A DNA stretch of 38,537 nucleotides from Candidatus Woesearchaeota archaeon (lineage in GTDB: Archaea > Nanobdellota > Nanobdellia > SCGC-AAA011-G17 > GW2011-AR20). Under the pieces are notes generated by a model that was given only the letters and a program-made list of their open reading frames with translations, was not told the origin of the DNA and made no database searches. Below, one piece after another: positions 1 to 6,880 of this stretch. Position numbers and translations under genes: made by a program. The first letter of the stretch is position 1, and each line of letters begins with the position of its first letter. The stretch covers positions 1 to 38,537 of the forward strand of contig JACOZR010000036.1 in NCBI GenBank assembly GCA_016181245.1, read 5' to 3'.

Positions 1-213
1 AGCATGGCTCATGCTCAAGATCATTTTATCGCCAGAATAGAAACTTATCAATGTCATTATTACAGAAAAAATAATTGCAAAAAACAGGCCAATAAAAATA
101 TTTCCAACATAAGCTCCTAAAGCATAACCTAAAGCTCCAATAATTACAAAGAATAAAGCGATTAAGAAAATTGATTTTCTTTTATTTGAAGAAATATGAT
201 CATATAGCATCAT
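1..213 (-). CDS. htpX: HtpX-family membrane zinc metalloprotease, N-terminal part
   Basis: Runs off the left edge; 71 N-terminal residues are visible. They start MMLYDHISSNKRKS, followed by two hydrophobic segments (about residues 15-35 and 38-57) and then YSGDKMILSMSHA. This order of a basic N-terminus, a two-helix hairpin and a SDK-hhL-xMxxA stretch is typical of HtpX just before its cytosolic HExxH protease domain, which lies outside the window. HtpX degrades damaged membrane proteins. The ATG shares its last base with the TAA of the upstream lemA, so translation is probably coupled. LemA-HtpX is a widespread gene pair, which supports the call. The catalytic motif itself is not visible. 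Confidence 0.8.
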   Translation of the reverse strand, partial: MMLYDHISSNKRKSIFLIALFFVIIGALGYALGAYVGNIFIGLFFAIIFSVIMTLISFYSGDKMILSMSHA

Positions 214-785
214 TAAAATTCAACTTTAACTGATTTCTTTTCAGATTCCTGAGCTTTAAAAAATTCTCTTTCTCTAAAATTAAGCATACCTGCAATAATC
301 CTGCTTGGAAATTGCTGTATACTGTTGTTTAATTCCATAACATTATCATTATAAAATTGTCTTGCATAAGCTATCTTGCTCTCTGTTCCTGAAAGTTCTT
401 CTTGTAACATCTTAAAGTTCTCAGAAGCCTGTAACTTAGGATAATCCTCAGCCACAGCAAATATTGTCTTTAAAGCGCCACTAATGGAATCAGAAGCTTT
501 TGCTTTATCGCTCATTGAACCAGAAACAAGATTAGCTCTCATCTTTGTTACTTCAGTCAAAACTCCTTTTTCATGCTTCATATAGCCCTTAACAGTTGCA
601 ATTAGATTAGGTATTAACTCGTATCTTCTCTTTAACTGCACATCTATCTGGCTCCAGGCATTATCTACTCTGTTCTTTAAGCTTATTAGTCTATTAAACA
701 TAAATATCACATAAAGAACAATAAAAGCTACAACGCCTATAACTATCCATAGTGCTAATATCATAAGAATACCAGTATAATCCAT
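213..785 (-). CDS. lemA: LemA family membrane-anchored protein
   Basis: About 190 residues: one N-terminal membrane helix (about residues 7-30 from the chosen start), then long amphipathic helices. The family signature is visible: an N-terminal Asn-Arg-hh-x-hKNRVDNAW-S-IDVQLKRR region, LIPNLIATVKGY, and a C-terminal YNDNVMELN with FPSRIIAG. LemA has no catalytic activity and is linked to membrane quality control with HtpX, the next gene. I chose ATG 785 (Met-Asp-Tyr) over an in-frame TTG at 803, because an AT-rich box (TTTTAAAT, about 804-811 on this strand) then sits about 25 bases upstream, as for a leaderless archaeal transcript. The 3' end overlaps htpX by one base. Confidence 0.88.
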   Translation of the reverse strand: MDYTGILMILALWIVIGVVAFIVLYVIFMFNRLISLKNRVDNAWSQIDVQLKRRYELIPNLIATVKGYMKHEKGVLTEVTKMRANLVSGSMSDKAKASDSISGALKTIFAVAEDYPKLQASENFKMLQEELSGTESKIAYARQFYNDNVMELNNSIQQFPSRIIAGMLNFREREFFKAQESEKKSVKVEF

Positions 786-811
786 TATATAAATATTTGC
801 CAAATTTAAAA
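784..811. promoter_or_regulatory. Overlapping divergent archaeal promoters
   Basis: On the plus strand an ATTATATAAATA box (784-795) is centred about 26 bases before ATG 816. On the minus strand TTTTAAAT (about 811-804) is centred about 25 bases before ATG 785. Both genes would therefore be leaderless and transcribed divergently from overlapping core promoters, so their initiation may be mutually exclusive. Confidence 0.5.
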
Positions 812-815
812 TGCC

Positions 816-1406
816 ATGGTAAACGTTTTAAAGGTTTCCTATGCTAATAAGGGTATGACAAAACAAAGATGCAAAATAACATTTTTAGGTGCTTATAACA
901 AAGATAAATATGTGGGGGATATGCACTTTGCAGCCCTAGGAAGTAGCGGTAGTAGATACTATGTAGACAGGGTAAATGGATTAATATTGCCTGTGGAAAT
1001 AAGTTTAAGAAGGTTTTCTATAAATCCCCATTTTAGAAATGTATATGCAACAAAACAAGAGGCAGGTGAAGAAGGAGCAGTAAAATTAAATTACCACGTA
1101 GATTTATCTAATGGAACTGTAAGGATACTCAAAACTTTCTTAGGAGCAATAAAAAGAGATGGTGAACTAGAAAGAGAGGTTAGAAAAAGAAATATACTAG
1201 AAAACGGTCAAATAAATAGAGCGATTGGCTTAGGAATATCTCAAGAGACAATAGATTTGTCATTCGCTAGCGGATATACCTTAATTGAAAAAGTAGTAGA
1301 AGTGCTATTAGAAAGGTTGAACAGATTTGAACCTGCAGGATACATGCCTGGCGATTTAGTTACAACGGGGCGCAGAAGAGGAGGACCAAGTAACACAGCA
1401 ATATGA
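816..1406 (+). CDS. Hypothetical protein (196 aa)
   Basis: I do not recognise this protein. It is soluble and mixed alpha/beta with many basic residues. The N-terminal half is rich in beta-prone stretches (CKITFLGAYN, YYVDRVNGLILPVEISLRRF); the C-terminal half has a charged helix and a likely amphipathic helix near TLIEKVVEVLLERL. There is no signal peptide and no metal-binding motif. The start is supported by a TATA box 26 bases upstream. The last codon overlaps the dphB start (ATGA overlap at 1403-1406), so the two genes are probably co-transcribed with coupled translation. That link gives no functional clue by itself. Confidence 0.75.
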   Translation: MVNVLKVSYANKGMTKQRCKITFLGAYNKDKYVGDMHFAALGSSGSRYYVDRVNGLILPVEISLRRFSINPHFRNVYATKQEAGEEGAVKLNYHVDLSNGTVRILKTFLGAIKRDGELEREVRKRNILENGQINRAIGLGISQETIDLSFASGYTLIEKVVEVLLERLNRFEPAGYMPGDLVTTGRRRGGPSNTAI

Positions 1407-2131
1407 CTTTATTCCTAATAGGTATAGGCTTAGAAGAAGAAGATATTTCATTAAAAGCGATTACTTCTTTAAAGTTATGTAAAAAAATTTACTTAGAATC
1501 ATACACCTCTACAGGAGTTTCGAAAGAATACTTAGAAAAGTTATTAAAAAAAAGTATAGAATCAAAAGACAGAGAGTTCTTTGAAAATGAAAGCAAAAAA
1601 ATAATTCTGAAAGCAAAAAAAGAAAATATCGCACTACTAATCCAAGGAGATTGTCTAAGCGCAACAACACATATATCTATTTTACAAGAAGCAATTGAAA
1701 ATAAAGTAAAAACAGAAATAATTCATGGAATCTCAATTTTTACAGCAATAAGTGAAACAGGATTAAGCTTGTACAATTTTGGAAAAACAACAAGTATTCC
1801 GTTTAACAATAAAAACATAAAAACACCATATGAAGTAGTAAAGTCTAATTTAGAAAAAGAAATGCACACCTTAATCTTATTAGATCTAAATCCAAAAGAA
1901 AATAAATTTTTAACAGCAAATGAAGGTTTAAAATATTTAATATCTCAAAATTTAGATGAAAACAAAGAAGCAGTAATATGTTCAAAGCTAGGAACAAGTA
2001 AAAAAGAAATAAAAAAAGGTAAAATAAAAGATTTAATAAACACAAAACTAAAATATTTCCCACAATGTATAATAATTCCAGGAAAAATGCATTTTGTGGA
2101 GGAAGAATTTCTAAATAAATGGAAAAATTAA
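1403..2131 (+). CDS. dphB: Diphthine synthase (Dph5/DphB)
   Basis: S-adenosylmethionine-dependent methyltransferase that methylates the modified histidine of elongation factor 2 in the second step of diphthamide synthesis. At 242 residues it is slightly shorter than the usual 255-270. It begins LFLIGIGLEEEDISLKA, the classic start of the tetrapyrrole-methylase fold (GhGL..DhohkA). The family features YLESYTS, a GDCLSATTH loop that resembles the GDPhhATTH motif, and IIHGISIFTA with SLYNFGKTTSIPF follow in the expected order. The GD-C in place of GD-P is a small deviation. A second diphthamide gene (dph2) lies at 16097, so the pathway seems present. It overlaps both neighbours, suggesting one transcript from 816 to about 2601. 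Confidence 0.93.
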   Translation: MTLFLIGIGLEEEDISLKAITSLKLCKKIYLESYTSTGVSKEYLEKLLKKSIESKDREFFENESKKIILKAKKENIALLIQGDCLSATTHISILQEAIENKVKTEIIHGISIFTAISETGLSLYNFGKTTSIPFNNKNIKTPYEVVKSNLEKEMHTLILLDLNPKENKFLTANEGLKYLISQNLDENKEAVICSKLGTSKKEIKKGKIKDLINTKLKYFPQCIIIPGKMHFVEEEFLNKWKN

Positions 2132-2601
2132 TAATAGAGAGACTATCTGAAGAAAACTTTGAAGATTTCTTTAAACTAATTCAGTTGTTTGCAAAATATG
2201 AAAAGCTTACTCCGCCAGATGAAAGTGCAAAAACAAGACTTAGGGTAGATGGCTTGTCAAATGATCCAATGTATCTTGCTTATCTAGGAATGTTAGAAAA
2301 AAGACCTATCAGTTATATGGTTCTGCTAAATACGTACTCAAGTTTTCTTGGATCAAAAACGCTATATCTGGAAGATGTTTTTGTTTTAGAAGAATTCAGG
2401 GGAAAAGGAGTAGGACAAAAAATGTTTGATTTTTGTACATCAATGGCAAGACAAGAAGAATATGGAAGACTGGACTGGTGTGTTTTAGATTGGAACAGAC
2501 CGATGATACAATTTTCACAAAGAAATGGAGCTCAAGAACTACCTTGGAAGCTCTTCAGGTTAGATAGAGACCAAATTGAAAGGTATAGAAAATTAGAATA
2601 A
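2119..2601 (+). CDS. GNAT-family N-acetyltransferase
   Basis: A 160-residue acetyltransferase. The acetyl-CoA pyrophosphate-binding motif A is clear: LEDVFVLEEFRGKGVGQKMF at about residues 84-103, with R-G-K-G-V-G at 94-99, followed by the helix FDFCTSMARQ. The C-terminal WCVLDWNRPMIQFSQRNGA matches motif B (N-x-x-h-x-F-x-x-x-x-G-A), as in the spermidine/diamine acetyltransferase branch. The substrate (polyamine, small amine or protein N-terminus) cannot be determined. Its first 13 bases overlap the end of dphB, so it is probably the last gene of that operon. Confidence 0.9.
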   Translation: MEKLIIERLSEENFEDFFKLIQLFAKYEKLTPPDESAKTRLRVDGLSNDPMYLAYLGMLEKRPISYMVLLNTYSSFLGSKTLYLEDVFVLEEFRGKGVGQKMFDFCTSMARQEEYGRLDWCVLDWNRPMIQFSQRNGAQELPWKLFRLDRDQIERYRKLE

Positions 2602-2635
2602 CAAAGCTTAAAAAAATAATAATCCGGGATAAAAT

Positions 2636-2998
2636 ATGTCAACATTAATAGCTTGCTTATCAACAGGAAAAGGAACATGGGGTCATGTATCTAGAGTAAT
2701 ACAAGATGGTAAATTTGATAGTGTAATTTTAATAACAAATGATTATGGTAAAGAAAATTTCCAAAAACTAGAAAATACAGATTTAGTAGCAATAAAGCTT
2801 GAGCAAGGCATGAAAGAATTAAGAGATGAAATCTACAAAAATTTAAAAGAAAAAATAAAATCAGATGAAACAGAAGTTGCTTTAAACTTAGCTTCAGGTA
2901 CAGGAAAAGAGCATATGGCTTTATTATCGGCTTTACTAAAACTAGGCATAGGGATAAGGTTAATGGCCTTAACTAAAGAAGGCATTGAAGAAATCTAA
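2636..2998 (+). CDS. Small CARF-like Rossmann-fold protein
   Basis: A 120-residue stand-alone domain. It opens with a beta strand and nucleotide-type loop (TLIACLSTGKGTWGHVSRV), then strand FDSVILITND. A second conserved block near residues 82-105 reads ALNLASGTGKEHMALLSALL followed by KLGIGIRLMAL. This pattern, with an N-terminal LxTGxG loop and a late N-h-x-G-GTK-like loop before a helix, resembles CARF ligand-binding domains of CRISPR-linked regulators and effectors. There is no attached wHTH or nuclease domain, and I see no CRISPR array here. The gene stands between an acetyltransferase and cdc6. The CARF assignment is by eye and moderate; a generic Rossmann NTP-binding protein is the alternative. 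Confidence 0.6.
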   Translation: MSTLIACLSTGKGTWGHVSRVIQDGKFDSVILITNDYGKENFQKLENTDLVAIKLEQGMKELRDEIYKNLKEKIKSDETEVALNLASGTGKEHMALLSALLKLGIGIRLMALTKEGIEEI

Positions 2999-3001
2999 AC
3001 A

Positions 3002-3009
3002 TTTATATC
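3002..3009 (+). promoter_or_regulatory. TATA box of cdc6
   Basis: TTTATATC is centred about 26 bases before ATG 3031, with no ribosome binding site in between. This indicates a leaderless cdc6 transcript. Confidence 0.5.
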
Positions 3010-3030
3010 TTTTCTTTACTTTAATAAATC

Positions 3031-4098
3031 ATGTCTAAGCTATTTGAAGATGTTTCAAAGGGTCAAGAATCTTTATTCTTAAATGAAATAGCCCTAGACC
3101 CAAATTTTACACCACAGATAGTCCAATATAGAGAAAATCAGCAAAAGTACATTGCAGATTGTATAAAACCATTATTTATGAAAAGAAATGGTAAAAATTT
3201 AATTATTCATGGAGCCCCGGGTATTGGAAAAACTTTAGCGGCAAAATATGTTTTAAAAGAATTACAAGAAGAAACAGATGATGTTTACATAGCCTACATA
3301 AATTGCTGGAAATCGCCAACAGCATACAAGGTAGTTTTAGAATTATGCGAACTTTTAGACTACAAGTTTACACACAACAAAACAACAGAAGAATTACTAA
3401 GGAAAATAACTGCAATACTAAACAAAAAATCTGTAGTTCTATGTTTTGATGAAATAGACAAACTTGAAAGCACAGATATAATCTATAATTTGTTAGAAGA
3501 TCTTTACAGGAAAACAATTATCTTGATAGTAAATGACAAATCATGGTTAGTCAAACTAGATTCAAGAATAAGATCAAGGTTAATGCCAGAAACTTTGGAA
3601 TTTAATCAATACAACAAAAATGAAATGCTTGGAATATTAAAAAAAAGAACAGAATTCGCATTTATTCCAAATACCTGTTCTCAAGAAGCGTTAGAAATAA
3701 TATCTCAAAAGGCATATGAATCGGGAGATGTAAGATTAGGAATTTATTTATTAAAAGAATCAGGTTCAATAGCAGAATCGGAATCATCAAGAAAAATATT
3801 AGAAGCTCATGCTAAAAAAGCGTTAGAAAAAACAAAAGAGTTTAGTATAAAAGGGCCTAATGACTTAAAAGAAGAAGATAGTTCTCTTTTAGAGTGTATA
3901 AAAAACAACCCAAATATCCAATCTTCAAAGCTTCACGAAATCTTTAACGCATCAATTTCTTATAAAACATTTAGAAGACAGTTAGAAAAACTGGAAAAAG
4001 CTAAATTAATAGAGCTTGAACAAGCTTCTTTAGGGGTCCAAGGAAAAGCAACAATAGTCAAGCTTAAACAGGAAAAAACACTAAACAGCTTTAATTAA
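3031..4098 (+). CDS. cdc6: Orc1/Cdc6 replication initiator ATPase
   Basis: A 355-residue AAA+ protein that binds replication origins and helps load the MCM helicase. Walker A is GAPGIGKT (residues 61-68), Walker B is VLCFDEIDKL (about 137-146), and sensor 1 is the Asn of IILIVNDKSWL. An arginine-rich IRSRLMPETLEF follows, then the lid domain. The C-terminal 90 residues (KNNPNIQSSKLHEIF to TIVKL) form a winged helix for origin DNA. Length is a little short of the usual 380-410. I looked for repeated origin-recognition boxes beside the gene and saw none. Its stop overlaps the convergent gene at 4095-4337 by four bases. Confidence 0.93.
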   Translation: MSKLFEDVSKGQESLFLNEIALDPNFTPQIVQYRENQQKYIADCIKPLFMKRNGKNLIIHGAPGIGKTLAAKYVLKELQEETDDVYIAYINCWKSPTAYKVVLELCELLDYKFTHNKTTEELLRKITAILNKKSVVLCFDEIDKLESTDIIYNLLEDLYRKTIILIVNDKSWLVKLDSRIRSRLMPETLEFNQYNKNEMLGILKKRTEFAFIPNTCSQEALEIISQKAYESGDVRLGIYLLKESGSIAESESSRKILEAHAKKALEKTKEFSIKGPNDLKEEDSSLLECIKNNPNIQSSKLHEIFNASISYKTFRRQLEKLEKAKLIELEQASLGVQGKATIVKLKQEKTLNSFN

Positions 4099-4337
4099 AC
4101 ATATTCTGCCAATTCTATAAGCTCACTCTCCTCAAGGTCTCTAAGAGTAGACACAAAACCAGGTAATAGCTCAGTTATATCTCTAGGCAATTGTATCAAA
4201 AGTTGCACAGTTTTTGCCCTCACAGAGTTCTCAACTTCATTAGAACATTCACTCCACCGATATTGCCAAAGTGCTTGATGAAATTCTCTGTATATTTCCA
4301 AGAATTCCGCAACCTGCTCCGTGGTGTAATTTGGCAT
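4095..4337 (-). CDS. Hypothetical helical protein (80 aa)
   Basis: Not recognised. A small acidic, all-helical protein starting MPNYTTEQVAEFLEIYREFH and ending in an acidic, Leu-rich helix (SELIELAEYV). There are no membrane segments and a single Cys. It is convergent with cdc6, with a four-base overlap of the stop codons. The start is supported by an AATTTAAATAAA box about 26 bases upstream (near 4364), so the transcript would be leaderless. Composition is protein-like and there is no competing reading frame on the other strand. Confidence 0.65.
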   Translation of the reverse strand: MPNYTTEQVAEFLEIYREFHQALWQYRWSECSNEVENSVRAKTVQLLIQLPRDITELLPGFVSTLRDLEESELIELAEYV

Positions 4338-4472
4338 ATAAATAGCATATTCTGGCTTTATTTAAATTATATACATTCTATAAAATATATATTCAATTCA
4401 CTAGTCCATCGGACAACCCCACGCGCCAGCCTTTTAAACAAAATTAATTCTAAGAATAGCGAGGTGATGAAA

Positions 4473-4661
4473 ATGAGTAAAAACCTATATCCAAAGCTAA
4501 AAAACACTTGGAACATTGCAGACTTCATAACAGAAAAAACACTAAACATACCAAAAAAATACCACGAAAGAATTGAAGGAATTTTCAGTCAACAACTAAA
4601 AAATCTAACAACTGTAGAGTTTGAGAAAAGAACATTCAGCATAATAAAGGAGGTGAGCTAA
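4473..4661 (+). CDS. Small hypothetical protein with strong ribosome binding site (62 aa)
   Basis: Starts MSKNLYPKLKNTWNIADFIT and is basic and helical, with no recognisable family. A GAGGTGA sequence (4461-4467) lies five bases before ATG 4473. An in-frame ATG at 4467 overlaps that site and is less likely. A TTTTAAA box near 4434 fits a transcript start near 4460. The next gene begins at the base after its stop. The pair looks like a short two-gene transcript ending in a T-tract. The residues around KKYHERIEGIFSQQLKNL suggest an amphipathic helix, perhaps for protein contact, but no function is assignable. Confidence 0.65.
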   Translation: MSKNLYPKLKNTWNIADFITEKTLNIPKKYHERIEGIFSQQLKNLTTVEFEKRTFSIIKEVS

Positions 4662-4775
4662 ATGGAATTCTACACAAGAGACGAATTATTTGAGTTAATG
4701 GAAAACGACGAAATATCAGATGAAGAAGAAGGATTCATGATTGGTTTCCTACATGCCTTCAAAAAGCAGGGTTAA
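4662..4775 (+). CDS. Tiny acidic protein (37 aa)
   Basis: Reads MEFYTRDELFELMENDEISD, then EEEGFMIGFLHAFKKQG. It directly follows the previous gene (no spacer) and has an excellent ribosome binding site, AAGGAGGTGA, about four bases before its ATG. The N-terminus is strongly acidic and the C-terminus ends in a short hydrophobic-basic helix. The opposite charge of the partner gene (basic) makes a small complex possible, but this is conjecture. The strong Shine-Dalgarno site is the main reason to accept so short a gene. Confidence 0.6.
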   Translation: MEFYTRDELFELMENDEISDEEEGFMIGFLHAFKKQG

Positions 4776-4776
4776 C

Positions 4777-4792
4777 TCTTTTTTTCTTTTTT
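4777..4792 (+). terminator. T-rich transcription terminator
   Basis: CTCTTTTTTTCTTTTTT immediately follows the stop of the 37-residue gene. Runs of T without a hairpin are the usual intrinsic termination signal for archaeal RNA polymerase. Confidence 0.55.
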
Positions 4793-4830
4793 ACAACAAA
4801 TTGATAAACCTTTACCAATAAAGAGAAAAT

Positions 4831-5799
4831 ATGGAGCAAATAGAACTAAACAAAAAGAAGGAAATACTTTTTTCGCCAAAACCGCCATTTCATTTTGATG
4901 CTACATTGCACAAGCCTTCTCATTTTCCTTCATCCGATAATGGATGGGAAAAAGGAAAATATTGGATTACAATGCAATGGAATAATGAAAATTTAGGATT
5001 AAAACTGGAAGATAAAGGAACAATTTCAAGCCCAAAAGTAAAAATAACAATTTACTCAGAAAAAGAGCTTGATAAAGATTTTATTGAAGATCTAAAAAAA
5101 GAATTAGAGTGGAGATTTAATTTTAACTCAGATATATCAGATTTTTCTAAAAAATTCAAAAATGATAAAGTTTTAGGCTCAATTATCAAAAAATGGAAAG
5201 GCATGAGACCTGTTGCTGCAAATTCTGTCTATGAAACTCTTATCATCTACATAGTCTTACAAAACGCCACAGTAAGACGTTCTGTCCAAATGCTTGAAAA
5301 TCTTTTTGCAAAATTTGGTTCAAAGCTAGTTTTTGATGGAAAAACACTATCTTGTTTTTGGATTTCTAGTGAAATGGCCAAAGTCGAAGAACAAGAATTA
5401 AGAGATATAAAAGTAGGATATCGCGCTAAATTCCTAAAAAGAATATCAGAACAATTTGTCAACAAGAAAATTGACGAATTTGCAATGAGAAACAAAACTA
5501 ATGAAGCAATAAAAAAAGACGTGCTAAAATTATATGGAATAGGTCCTGCATCAGTAGAATATCTGCTTTTCGAAGATTTCTATAGGTATGATGCCTTCAC
5601 AACAATACCACCATGGGAGCAAAAGATTTTATCTATGCTTATATTCAAAAAACCACTAGTTCCAACTAGCAAAATCCTAAAATTTGCTAAACGTTATGGA
5701 AAATACAAAAAATTAGCGATTCATTACATATGGGAAGACATTTTTTGGAAGAGAAAGCATAAAAGCATTCCATGGTTAGAAAAAGAGATAAGACTCTAA
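4831..5799 (+). CDS. HhH-GPD DNA glycosylase (AlkA/OGG-like)
   Basis: A 322-residue base-excision-repair protein. The N-terminal part (to about residue 110) is the beta-rich domain of AlkA/OGG1-type enzymes. From about 120 a helical domain follows. The helix-hairpin-helix is visible at about 233-248 (VLKLYGIGPASVEYLL), pairing with the DNA backbone through the GIG loop. In the following loop (RYDAFTTIPPWEQKIL) the usual catalytic Asp of the G/P-D motif is not obvious; a Glu in WEQK or the Asp in YDAF would have to serve. Alkylated purine or 8-oxoguanine removal cannot be separated from sequence alone. The gene is convergent with the small gene at 5802. Confidence 0.85.
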   Translation: MEQIELNKKKEILFSPKPPFHFDATLHKPSHFPSSDNGWEKGKYWITMQWNNENLGLKLEDKGTISSPKVKITIYSEKELDKDFIEDLKKELEWRFNFNSDISDFSKKFKNDKVLGSIIKKWKGMRPVAANSVYETLIIYIVLQNATVRRSVQMLENLFAKFGSKLVFDGKTLSCFWISSEMAKVEEQELRDIKVGYRAKFLKRISEQFVNKKIDEFAMRNKTNEAIKKDVLKLYGIGPASVEYLLFEDFYRYDAFTTIPPWEQKILSMLIFKKPLVPTSKILKFAKRYGKYKKLAIHYIWEDIFWKRKHKSIPWLEKEIRL

Positions 5800-5801
5800 A
5801 A

Positions 5802-6020
5802 TCAGCTTTTTTTATCATAAGGATCATAATTCCACCAAAAGAAATCATCATAAACGCTTCTAATAGTAAACTTTCCTTCAGGAATTTCATATTCTCCTTG
5901 AACAATTTCATCAAGTTCCCTGTAAAAACCAACAGCATGCCCACCAACAACATCATTTTTATACAATTTTTTCATAGTTTCATAGTGTTCAGTTAGTTTT
6001 TCAAGCATAGATCTTGGCAT
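5802..6020 (-). CDS. Hypothetical protein (72 aa)
   Basis: Not recognised. Starts MPRSMLEKLTEHYETMKKLY and ends in an aromatic, acidic stretch (DDFFWWNYDPYDKKS). It has a balanced, protein-like composition with a Gly-Gly-His loop (VVGGHAVGFY) and could be a small alpha/beta protein. Only two bases separate its stop from the convergent glycosylase stop. Two other frames across this region have low-complexity, implausible translations, so this frame is preferred. Confidence 0.6.
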   Translation of the reverse strand: MPRSMLEKLTEHYETMKKLYKNDVVGGHAVGFYRELDEIVQGEYEIPEGKFTIRSVYDDFFWWNYDPYDKKS

Positions 6021-6091
6021 ATCAATTAAAGTACAAAAAACATTAAAAAGTTAATCAAAAACAATTTAAACTTCAATTAAAAACAAAATCT

Positions 6092-6661
6092 ATGAAAATT
6101 CTGGCATTTTCAGACATTCATGGCAATAAGAAAGCTATAACCTCTATAATAAGTATAAGCAACAAGAAAAATCCAGACTTATTAATCTGCGCAGGGGATA
6201 TCTCAAGTTCAAAAATGATCACAAAAGAAGTCGTCAAAGAACTAAAGAAATCGAAAAAACCAATTTTTATAATTCATGGCAATCACGAAACATCTCAAGA
6301 GGTAGAATCTGACAAACAGGTAACTAACTTACATAAGAAGTTAATACAAATAGAAGATTATAATTTCTTAGGCTTCGGGGGTGGCGGTTTCTCAAAAAGA
6401 GACATAGAATTCGAAAAGTTCACAAAAAATATTAAAAAAGAAAATCTAATCCTAGTAACTCACGCTCCTCCTTATAATACCGTATTAGATATCTTACCAA
6501 TGGGGCATGTCGGCTCAATTTCAATAAAAAACTTCATAAAAAACAATAAACCAATCTTGGCAATTTGTGGTCATCTTCACGAAAATGAAGGAAAATCTGA
6601 AAAAATCTATAAAACTTTAATAATAAATCCAGGAATAAAAGGAAAAATAATAGAAATATAA
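6092..6661 (+). CDS. Calcineurin-like metallophosphoesterase
   Basis: A 189-residue enzyme with all five metal-site blocks: FSDIHGN (residues 6-12), CAGDIS, HGNHET, THAPP and CGHLHE, then the closing Asn-Pro-Gly (INPGIKG). These residues bind two metal ions that activate water for phosphoester hydrolysis. The small size and the CGHLH.G...INPG ending put it in the Icc/YfcE-type group of cytosolic phosphodiesterases; the substrate is unknown. A TTTAAA box near 6066 lies about 26 bases before the ATG, so the transcript is probably leaderless. Its end faces the KA-rich peptide gene across a perfect palindrome. Confidence 0.9.
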   Translation: MKILAFSDIHGNKKAITSIISISNKKNPDLLICAGDISSSKMITKEVVKELKKSKKPIFIIHGNHETSQEVESDKQVTNLHKKLIQIEDYNFLGFGGGGFSKRDIEFEKFTKNIKKENLILVTHAPPYNTVLDILPMGHVGSISIKNFIKNNKPILAICGHLHENEGKSEKIYKTLIINPGIKGKIIEI

Positions 6662-6666
6662 AAAGA

Positions 6667-6689
6667 AAGAGAAGATATTATCTTCTCTT
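6667..6689. terminator. Palindrome between convergent genes
   Basis: An 11-base perfect inverted repeat, AAGAGAAGATA and TATCTTCTCTT, with one base between. It lies between the phosphoesterase stop (6661) and inside the last codons of the convergent 21-residue gene. A bidirectional transcript-end or RNA-stability element is likely. It could also be a protein-binding dyad. Confidence 0.45.
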
Positions 6690-6743
6690 CTTAGAAGCCT
6701 TTCTTGTTGACTTCTTTGCTGCTGCTTTTCTTTTTGCTGCCAT
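6678..6743 (-). CDS. Lys/Arg/Ala-rich 21-residue peptide
   Basis: MAAKRKAAAKKSTRKASKKR plus a final Arg. More than half the residues are Lys or Arg and the rest mostly Ala/Ser/Thr, like the tail of histone H1 or of archaeal DNA-binding proteins. A GAGGTGA ribosome binding site lies about seven bases before the ATG, which argues that this very short gene is real. An RNA- or DNA-compacting role is an inference from charge. A dyad (AGCATAATGCT) about 40 bases upstream could be an operator. Confidence 0.6.
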   Translation of the reverse strand: MAAKRKAAAKKSTRKASKKRR

Positions 6744-6880
6744 ATTTTTTCACCTCTTTGATTCCCATAAGATTTTATGAGCATAATGCTTAGAAATAAA
6801 TTTCATTTTTTTATTATCCCCAATTGAATTAATTAAATTCATGTGAATAAAGTAACAAAACTTGTTTAAATATCTTTCTA

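Noticed and set aside
4338-4466. Replication origin next to cdc6
   Set aside because: AT-rich but with no repeated origin-recognition boxes; only a short GTCC-ATC-GGAC dyad and a brief GC-rich patch.
5687-5996. Two alternative open frames over the 5802-6020 gene
   Set aside because: Met/Leu/Phe-rich or Ile/Asn-rich translations overlapping the glycosylase end; the 72-residue frame has the only protein-like composition.
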